DNA from: CAZDXJ01 sp964509475
GTDB taxonomy: Bacteria; Pseudomonadota; Gammaproteobacteria; Methylococcales; Methylomonadaceae
Length of the DNA: 64,000 nt
Direction: 5' to 3'
Assembly: GCA_964509475.1 (NCBI GenBank)
Contig: CAZDXJ010000003.1
Location: 8,348-72,347 of the forward strand
Shown piece after piece: positions 58,282 through 64,000 of the stretch. The first letter of the stretch is position 1, and the number at the start of each line of letters is the position of its first letter. Below the pieces are notes generated by a model that saw nothing but the letters and a program-made list of their open reading frames with translations, was not told where the DNA came from and made no database searches. The position numbers and the translations under genes are program-made.

Positions 58282-59376
58282 TTATTTTCCTTCTAGGAGA
58301 GTCAATAAAATCTGTTCTTGAATATGTAATTTACGCAAAACCGGTTCCGGCCCTTTTGCCGACGCAAACAAACTGCATACCGGTTCATTTTCCTGGATCA
58401 CAGTGCCCGCATCCGGCCTGTCCATAACCCAGGCGGGCCACTGAACCGCATCCGGTATCCGCAAGCGTTTTGGTGCATAGAATATCCGATAAGCACTCAC
58501 CTGCCGTTTCCGGTACAGCGGCGATAAAGCCAAATGGCCCTGACAGGCCCGTATATGCTCAGCCAGCAGTCCCCTTGCATAGTACCTATCATAAAGCGAC
58601 AGGCTGGCCGAAGGACGTGGATTGATTTCCAGCAACCAAATCCGATTTCCGTCCCAAACAAAATCCAGGCTGTTCAAACCTTTTAACGAAAACGTCAATG
58701 TCAACCGTTCGACCCAGCCGTGCAGCTCTTGCCGGCAAGAATCAGGCAGCGCTGTCCAGTTCATCACCCCGGAAAACAAATAATTCTCCGGTAAGGTCCA
58801 TTGCCGGTTTATGCCGATAATATGAGCGCTTGAACCGTTCGCCAAAAACAGTACCGACATGGCCTGTCCCCGGATCAAACGTTGCCAATAATATCCATTG
58901 TCCGGCCCCGAATCCATTGACGCCCTGACAATGCCCTGCCCGCCTTCACCAGCAAGGGGCTTGAACAGACCGGATACGGTAGCTGGCGAACGTTCAAAAC
59001 AGACCTCGGGATAGCGAATATGCAAATGCTCCAGCACGTCAAAAAAATCCGGCTTGTCCAGCAAGCGTAAAAATGTCTCGAACGAATTTCCCCAAACGGT
59101 CAAATGCGCTTGCAGGTGCTGCAAGCTATCCGGATAAACTTCCAGACCGCTACCATAAACCGCGTCAAAACGGCCATAACGCGCCCTCAAAAATTCTATC
59201 CGGGGCCGGATTTCTGAAGCCTCCAGTCGCTTGACGGCATAACAGGCACCACTCATCTGCCGGGTATCCTGGTCGGCAAACCGATCGATCACCAAAGGCA
59301 AAAAACCCGCCTTGCGTGCCGAAGCCGCCAACATGCGCCCCGATGACGCAATGATTAACAAGGGTTTAACCGGCAA
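58282..59376 (-). CDS. second ATP-grasp protein of the H4MPT island
   Basis: A 364-residue ATP-grasp protein of the carboligase/biotin-carboxylase-like group. PLLIIASSGRMLAASARKAG is a pre-ATP-grasp Rossmann start. SGLFKPLAGEGGQGIVRASM is the nucleotide-binding Lys/Gly loop, YWQRLIRGQAMSVLFLANGS the ligase strand, and IWLLEINPRPSASLSLYDRY the metal-binding E-x-N. It starts with TTG 11 nt inside the end of the RFAP-synthase gene, with GGAG 6 nt upstream, so it is coupled to that gene. The substrate is unknown; it is one of the conserved genes of uncertain role in methylotroph C1 islands. Confidence 0.82.
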   Translation of the reverse strand: MPVKPLLIIASSGRMLAASARKAGFLPLVIDRFADQDTRQMSGACYAVKRLEASEIRPRIEFLRARYGRFDAVYGSGLEVYPDSLQHLQAHLTVWGNSFETFLRLLDKPDFFDVLEHLHIRYPEVCFERSPATVSGLFKPLAGEGGQGIVRASMDSGPDNGYYWQRLIRGQAMSVLFLANGSSAHIIGINRQWTLPENYLFSGVMNWTALPDSCRQELHGWVERLTLTFSLKGLNSLDFVWDGNRIWLLEINPRPSASLSLYDRYYARGLLAEHIRACQGHLALSPLYRKRQVSAYRIFYAPKRLRIPDAVQWPAWVMDRPDAGTVIQENEPVCSLFASAKGPEPVLRKLHIQEQILLTLLEGK

Positions 59377-60319
59377 ACACCTCTCCGCCCCGGTTACGGG
59401 CGCTGACTAAAGCCAGTTTCAACATGGGCAGGTGGCGAAATTTCTGCTCGGCCCGCTGCTTCAAGGATTCGGCACGCTGCAAGCCTTGTAACGCACAAAA
59501 TCCCGTCGGTCCCCAGGATGTCTGGCCCAGCGCAACGGCGCCTTGTTCCGATAACCAATGAATGACCTGGGCGACTTCCGGGCTGGTAAAAACACCGCCT
59601 TGCGCGGCGGCAAAATGTTCACCCACTGAATTTTGCAAGGCGCTGATAACTTCGCCGAATTTTTCAATATCCCCTTCCGCCAGGGCGGGCAAGCCTTGCA
59701 TCAATAACAAATAGCACAAATGCGCCGCTTCCTGTTTTGGAAATGGCGGCAAGGCCTTAAAAGCCTCGATTTCCTGTTTGCCATGCAAACCCTGTCCGCG
59801 CTGGTCAAAAACCAGAATGAAGCGCCAGTCCTCTGGAATTTTCATCTGCGCAATCACGGGTGGCGTCCGGGTTTTATCACCCCGGCCACCATCGACAACC
59901 AGCCCCCCCTGTTCAAAAACCCCAATACCGATACCAGAGCGTGCGCCCCGTTCGGTCAAACAGGCAATATCCCGGACACCCAGACCCAGGTCATACAGAT
60001 GCGATAAAGCCATGCCGATAGCCAAGGCCATCTGGGTTCCTGAACCCAGGCCAATATGTTCGGGAATCAGCGAACGGATATGAATATCGATCTTGTCGGG
60101 AACCTGCAAAAGCGCACAAAGTTTTTTGAGACACCGCAAGGCCCGCTCCGAAGTAATCCCGGAAACCCGGCATTGTTCGGCAAGCGTTATGGAAAGTTCG
60201 GTGTTGATTTCATTAAGCGCCAGACCGATGCTGCCATAATGCCGCCCCAAAGCGCCGCTTAAATCAATAAACCCCATGTGTAATCGAGCGGGTGCGACAA
60301 CAGATACGCTTGCATGCAT
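59366..60319 (-). CDS. beta-ribofuranosylaminobenzene 5'-phosphate synthase-like (GHMP fold)
   Basis: The first committed enzyme of methanopterin synthesis, condensing PRPP with p-aminobenzoate or 4-hydroxybenzoate. VVAPARLHMGFIDLSGALGR is the N-terminal strand, SLIPEHIGLGSGTQMALAIG the GHMP-like P-loop (GLGSGTQ), and RGARSGIGIGVFEQGGLVVD the conserved Gly-rich loop. The second half has QTSWGPTGFCALQG and the C-terminal VSARNRGGEVFAG. It corresponds to orf4 of Methylobacterium. ATG at 60319 is chosen; a TTG three codons earlier is in frame. 317 residues. Confidence 0.9.
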   Translation of the reverse strand: MHASVSVVAPARLHMGFIDLSGALGRHYGSIGLALNEINTELSITLAEQCRVSGITSERALRCLKKLCALLQVPDKIDIHIRSLIPEHIGLGSGTQMALAIGMALSHLYDLGLGVRDIACLTERGARSGIGIGVFEQGGLVVDGGRGDKTRTPPVIAQMKIPEDWRFILVFDQRGQGLHGKQEIEAFKALPPFPKQEAAHLCYLLLMQGLPALAEGDIEKFGEVISALQNSVGEHFAAAQGGVFTSPEVAQVIHWLSEQGAVALGQTSWGPTGFCALQGLQRAESLKQRAEQKFRHLPMLKLALVSARNRGGEVFAG

Positions 60320-60388
60320 GGTCTTCAAAAAGTTTTTGTCTTCAGGACTAAAAATCGCCTTCCAGCCAACGGTTGCAAAATCGGCAGA

Positions 60389-61078
60389 TTATACATCAAT
60401 GGCATCTTGCATGACGAATCTGACGCGAATAATTTCCGCCAATTCCGTCAAATTATCCAGGCGGAGACCTGCCAGGGCGGAACATTGCTCGCTCAGAGGC
60501 GACACCGAAGGAACCAACACGGAAAATGCACCGGCGTTCCCGGCAGCCTGCAAACCGGTTAATGAATCCTCGACCACCAAACATTCACAGATGGCGCAGC
60601 CCAGCGTTGCCGCCGCCTTGAACAAAATATCCGGAGCCGGTTTACCGGCTTGCACCTGATCGCGGCTGATAATTTCCGGAAACAAATGACGAATACCGGC
60701 AATCTGCAAACACTCATCGGCGTTCTCGAAAACACTGTTGGTTGCCAGAATATAAGGCACATTGTATTCGGACAATATCCTGTGCAATGTATAAAAGCCG
60801 CTTTTAACGGCAATACCTTGTTGTCTCACATGGTGGCGCCAATAAAAACCGCTTTTTTCATGGAATGCCTTCAAATCCAAACCGGATCCACAAAAATCAA
60901 GCAATTTTTGCCGTAAAACCGGATACTGCAAACCGGAAAGCGATCGGCAAAAGCCATCATTCAATTCATAACCCAATGCCCGGGCCGCCTGCTGCCAGGC
61001 CATAATATAACCGGACTCGGTATCCAGAACCAGACCATCCATATCCAGAATAACGGCTTTAAAATCCGGCAGAGTCAT
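60389..61078 (-). CDS. HAD-superfamily hydrolase in the H4MPT cluster
   Basis: A 229-residue beta-phosphoglucomutase-like phosphatase. KAVILDMDGLVLDTESGYIM holds the nucleophile Asp, VPYILATNSVFENADECLQI motif II, QVQAGKPAPDILFKAA the Lys of motif III, and CLVVEDSLTGLQAAGNAGAF motif IV. The cap domain is alpha-helical (about residues 20-85). The start overlaps the upstream nucleotidyltransferase stop (ATGA). A phosphatase step occurs late in methanopterin synthesis, but a general sugar-phosphate phosphatase is equally possible. Confidence 0.88.
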   Translation of the reverse strand: MTLPDFKAVILDMDGLVLDTESGYIMAWQQAARALGYELNDGFCRSLSGLQYPVLRQKLLDFCGSGLDLKAFHEKSGFYWRHHVRQQGIAVKSGFYTLHRILSEYNVPYILATNSVFENADECLQIAGIRHLFPEIISRDQVQAGKPAPDILFKAAATLGCAICECLVVEDSLTGLQAAGNAGAFSVLVPSVSPLSEQCSALAGLRLDNLTELAEIIRVRFVMQDAIDV

Positions 61079-61998
61079 GGCATAACCCGGATAAATTCAC
61101 CATCCGCTTCCCGGCTGGAACCTACAATAATACGCTGTTCACCGCTTGCCATTTGTTCAACCAGACCCGAAATTTCAACCCGTTCACCGGCTATGGCCTG
61201 TCCAGTGTAGGTTGCCGTATAACTCAGACACTCTTTAACCAGCGGATGGGTCAATAAAAACCGGGCCGGATAATCATAAGCCTGGCGATCATCTCGAATC
61301 AAGGCCTGTAGGGTCGATTTGCCCATTTTCCGAATTTTACAAGCCGCAGGTTTCTGCATAAGCAACAAGCTGATATCAAATTTACGGCCATTGATCAGCG
61401 CCTTGTTGTATTTACGCTTTTCATGCCAGATATAGCTTGCAAAATCCAGGCAACAACCGCGTCTGTGGAAAGAACTCAACCAATCCTGATGGGATAAGGC
61501 TTGTAAACGATTATCGGCAATCGCCTGCCGGATAATCGCGCGGGTTTGCATAAACAAAGTGCGGTCATAAATCACCAGATCGATATCCGAAGTTTCATTT
61601 TGGGCGCCGATCAACAAAGAACCGGTCACGCCAAATCCGGCCAGTTCCAGTCCATAGGACTGGAATAACACGCATAAATCCTGCAAATCCCGTTCTACCG
61701 AATGTTGCGCCTTGCCTGCCAGCAAAGTCTGCAAGCGCTGCCTGGGACAATGATGGTGGCGGATTTGATCGACCGCAACCGCATGTAAATCCGCATCTCT
61801 CGACTCGGAATGAAACAAATAGCAGGGATGATGGTTTTGCAAAAAAGCATTCGCCGCCCCGGTATCCAGTTTTTTCCAAACGCCGTTTTCCTGGATATAA
61901 CGCAAAAAACACAAAACCCGGTTTTGCTCCAGTCCTTGCTCGACAACCGCAAACACCAAATTATCGGCGGTTTCAATAAAGTCTTTGCTTAGAAACAT
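61075..61998 (-). CDS. predicted nucleotidyltransferase (archaeal-like) in the H4MPT cluster
   Basis: A 307-residue protein with the minimal nucleotidyltransferase core FGVTGSLLIGAQNETSDIDL then VIYDR (G-S-x..D-x-D, about residues 123-145). The N-terminal part (FIETADNLVFAVVEQGLEQN) resembles a small beta-barrel. The C-terminal part (QAIAGERVEISGLVEQMASG) is a separate small domain. Proteins like this are mostly archaeal and occur in methylotroph C1 islands with unknown function. Together with HAD, RFAP synthase and the ATP-grasp genes it heads the minus-strand run toward mch. Confidence 0.75.
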   Translation of the reverse strand: MFLSKDFIETADNLVFAVVEQGLEQNRVLCFLRYIQENGVWKKLDTGAANAFLQNHHPCYLFHSESRDADLHAVAVDQIRHHHCPRQRLQTLLAGKAQHSVERDLQDLCVLFQSYGLELAGFGVTGSLLIGAQNETSDIDLVIYDRTLFMQTRAIIRQAIADNRLQALSHQDWLSSFHRRGCCLDFASYIWHEKRKYNKALINGRKFDISLLLMQKPAACKIRKMGKSTLQALIRDDRQAYDYPARFLLTHPLVKECLSYTATYTGQAIAGERVEISGLVEQMASGEQRIIVGSSREADGEFIRVMP

Positions 61999-62088
61999 AA
62001 AGCCTCATACAATTTCTGTTATATTTTGGTTTTCATTTCATGAAATAATAACCCAACTCACTCCAAGTCAAAGAACAATTGTTAACCT

Positions 62089-63753
62089 ATGGCTCAATAC
62101 ATTTATTCAATGAACCGGGTCGGAAAAATCATCCCGCCCAAAAAATATATTCTTAAAGATATTTCCCTGTCCTTTTTTCCGGGTGCCAAAATTGGCGTAC
62201 TGGGTCTGAATGGTTCCGGAAAATCCACGCTGCTGCGTATTATGGCCGGTGTTGACAAGGAAATTGAAGGCGAAGCCATACCCCAGAAAGGCATCAAAAT
62301 GGGTTATCTCCCCCAGGAACCGGAACTGGACCCGGATAAAACGGTACGCGAAAATGTCGAACAGGCGCTTTTCGACATCAAACAAGCCCTGGAAAAACTG
62401 GATGCCGTTTATGCTGCTTATGCCGAACCCGACGCCGATTTTGACAAACTGGCCGCCGAACAGGCGCGTCTGGAAGATATTATCAATGCCCAGGATGGCC
62501 ATAACCTGGAACGCACCCTGGAAATCGCTGCTGATGCCTTGCGCCTGCCGGATTGGGATGCCGATGTAAAACACCTGTCGGGCGGTGAAAAACGCCGTGT
62601 TGCCCTGTGCCGGTTGTTATTATCCAAACCGGATATGTTGTTGCTGGATGAGCCGACCAACCATCTGGATGCCGAATCGGTTGCCTGGCTGGAGCGCTTC
62701 CTGCATGAATACCCCGGTACGGTAGTCGCCGTTACCCACGATCGATATTTTCTCGACAATGTCGCAGGCTGGATTCTGGAACTGGATCGCGGCATGGGTA
62801 TTCCCTGGGAAGGCAATTACTCCTCCTGGCTGGAACAGAAGGAAAAACGCCTGGAGCTGGAAGAGCGGCAGGAAACCTCACGTATCAAGGCCATGAAAGC
62901 GGAGCTGGAATGGGTGCGCAGCAATCCAAAAGGCCGCCATGCAAAAAGCAAGGCGCGTCTGGCGCGTTTTGCCGAACTCTCCAGCCAGGATACCCAAAAA
63001 CGCAATGAAACCCAGGAGATTTATATTCCACCGGGTCCCCGCCTGGGTGATGTCGTGGTCGAAGCGGAAAATATTTACAAGGGTTTCGGTGACCGGATAT
63101 TGATTGACAAGCTCAGTTTTTCGTTGCCACCCGGCGGTATCGTTGGCATCATCGGCCCAAACGGTGCCGGCAAAACCACCCTGTTCCGCATGATCGCCGG
63201 CCTTGAACAACCGGACTCCGGTTCCTTGCGTCTGGGTTCAACGGTACAACTGGCCTATGTCGATCAAATGCGTGATGATCTGGATGCCAACAAGACCGTA
63301 TGGGAAGAAATTTCCGATGCTCTCGATACCATCACCGTAGGCAATTACACCACGCCGTCCAGAGCCTATGTCGGACGCTTCAATTTCAAAGGCACGGATC
63401 AGCAAAAACGTATCGGCCAGCTTTCCGGTGGTGAACGTAATCGGGTGCATCTGGCCAAATTACTGAAAAGCGGCGGCAATGTCCTGCTGCTCGACGAACC
63501 CACGAACGATCTGGATGTGGAGACCCTGCGCGCCCTGGAAGAAGCACTGCTGGCTTTTCCCGGCTGCGCCGTGGTCATCTCGCATGATCGCTGGTTCCTG
63601 GATCGTATTGCCACCCATATTCTGGCCTTTGAAGGGGACAGCCAGGTCACCTGGTTCGAAGGCAATTATGCCGATTACGAAGTGGACAGGCACCGCCGTC
63701 TGGGAACGGATGCCGACACACCCCACCGGATCAAATACAAAAAACTGGCTTGA
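62089..63753 (+). CDS. ettA: energy-dependent translational throttle EttA (ABC-F)
   Basis: ABC-F protein of the ribosomal E site. MAQYIYSMNRVGKIIPPKKY is the EttA N-terminus. Walker A motifs are GVLGLNGSGKSTLLRIMAGV and GIIGPNGAGKTTLFRMIAGL; signatures are LSGGEKRRVALCRLL and LSGGERNRVHLAKLL. The P-site tRNA interaction motif in the inter-domain linker is present (about residues 245-320). It ends YKKLA after RIK. 554 residues, the standard size. Divergent from the H4MPT cluster. Confidence 0.96.
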   Translation: MAQYIYSMNRVGKIIPPKKYILKDISLSFFPGAKIGVLGLNGSGKSTLLRIMAGVDKEIEGEAIPQKGIKMGYLPQEPELDPDKTVRENVEQALFDIKQALEKLDAVYAAYAEPDADFDKLAAEQARLEDIINAQDGHNLERTLEIAADALRLPDWDADVKHLSGGEKRRVALCRLLLSKPDMLLLDEPTNHLDAESVAWLERFLHEYPGTVVAVTHDRYFLDNVAGWILELDRGMGIPWEGNYSSWLEQKEKRLELEERQETSRIKAMKAELEWVRSNPKGRHAKSKARLARFAELSSQDTQKRNETQEIYIPPGPRLGDVVVEAENIYKGFGDRILIDKLSFSLPPGGIVGIIGPNGAGKTTLFRMIAGLEQPDSGSLRLGSTVQLAYVDQMRDDLDANKTVWEEISDALDTITVGNYTTPSRAYVGRFNFKGTDQQKRIGQLSGGERNRVHLAKLLKSGGNVLLLDEPTNDLDVETLRALEEALLAFPGCAVVISHDRWFLDRIATHILAFEGDSQVTWFEGNYADYEVDRHRRLGTDADTPHRIKYKKLA

Positions 63754-63762
63754 AGTTCAGAC

Positions 63763-63787
63763 TGGAATGGACATTTTGTCCATTCCA
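63763..63787 (+). terminator. perfect hairpin after ettA
   Basis: TGGAATGGACA pairs perfectly with TGTCCATTCCA over a TTT loop, 10 bp past the ettA stop. No T run follows, so termination may be Rho-assisted or the hairpin may protect the mRNA 3' end. Confidence 0.5.
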
Positions 63788-63803
63788 TAGTAAGCTAAGC
63801 GTT

Positions 63804-63866
63804 GGCTATACTCTGCGCGGTCACGAATGCGGAAAATGAATCGATCATCGGGGCGCGAAACGCCTG
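63804..63866. repeat. dispersed repeat, inverted copy of 10751-10816
   Basis: CGCGGTCACGAATGCGGAAA then ATGAATCGATCATCGGGGCG and CGAAACGCC match the reverse complement of the unit before the DHCR24-like gene. A third partial copy (GAATGCGGAAAATGAACCGA) is at 40207-40226. Confidence 0.6.
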
Positions 63867-63903
63867 TCACCTGGAATATTTAGATTGCGGGGGCAGCAGC
63901 ACA

Positions 63904-64000
63904 GCCATTAAGTCAAGCTGTTTTGTTGAATTCAACAAAATGGCTGAACTTAATGGCAATGGGTAAGGGCAAGCCGCCTGCCAACAGTTCCCAATTGCCC
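63904..64000. repeat. family 5 repeat, uninterrupted palindrome plus right flank
   Basis: A 54-bp near-perfect palindrome (63904-63957) with arms GCCATTAAGTCAAGCTGTTT and TGGCTGAACTTAATGGC meeting at TTGAATTCAA. It is followed by AAGCCGCCTGCCAACA and CCCAATTGCCC, as in the copy at 14789-14967. Cut by the window edge. Confidence 0.65.

Overview
The window reads as the chromosome of a gammaproteobacterial methanotroph or methylotroph (Methylococcales-like). The evidence is a tetrahydromethanopterin (H4MPT) C1 island (mch, a beta-RFAP synthase homologue, two ATP-grasp proteins) next to gammaproteobacterial housekeeping clusters (ndk-rlmN-pilW-hisS-yfgM-bamB-der; tgt-yajC-secD-secF; clpS-clpA-infA) and a close homologue of the sterol side-chain reductase DHCR24. 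Sterol synthesis is rare in bacteria but known in Methylococcales. No methane monooxygenase, methanol dehydrogenase, rRNA operon, prophage or CRISPR array lies in the window.

Layout. 0-3 kb: trpF-trpB-trpA on the minus strand (trpA runs off the left edge) and a putative small lipoprotein gene. 3.3-7.3 kb: an MTHFR-like gene, purB, mnmA and nudJ. 7.5-10.4 kb: clpS-clpA converging on infA. 10.9-15.8 kb: DHCR24-like reductase, a pterin dehydratase and an SpmA-SpmB fusion, separated by gaps packed with short dispersed repeats, then a CARDB-like orphan. 15.85-19.1 kb: Na+-pumping oxaloacetate decarboxylase (oadG-oadA-oadB). 19.3-26.7 kb: the conserved ndk...der-tpx cluster. 26.9-31.8 kb: a first type III restriction-modification (R-M) system, split by a REP-associated tyrosine transposase (RAYT) with inverted REP pairs on both sides. 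32.3-40.1 kb: a small membrane protein, a heptosyltransferase-like protein, secF/secD/yajC/tgt and htpG. 40.3-44.3 kb: a sensorless sigma-54 activator, a TauE/SafE-like membrane protein and an OprC/NosA-like TonB receptor, possibly concerned with copper. 44.6-49.45 kb: pyrF, an AEC transporter, a cinA-like gene with a degraded deamidase domain, and uup. 49.5-56.4 kb: tRNA-Ser(GGA) followed by a more GC-rich defence island, a second type III-like R-M system with an SMC/OLD-type ATPase and a TOPRIM-like protein between mod and res, all four genes overlapping. 56.4-62 kb: the H4MPT island. 62.1-63.75 kb: ettA, then more repeats.

The strongest leads are (1) the four-gene mod-ATPase-TOPRIM-res operon behind tRNA-Ser; (2) the RAYT/REP insertion in the other R-M operon, where the stop codons of both mod and the transposase are formed by REP sequence; (3) the DHCR24 homologue; (4) at least five families of short dispersed inverted-repeat elements, one apparently nested in another. 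Base-composition statements are by eye. All homology calls are from motif recognition, with no database search.
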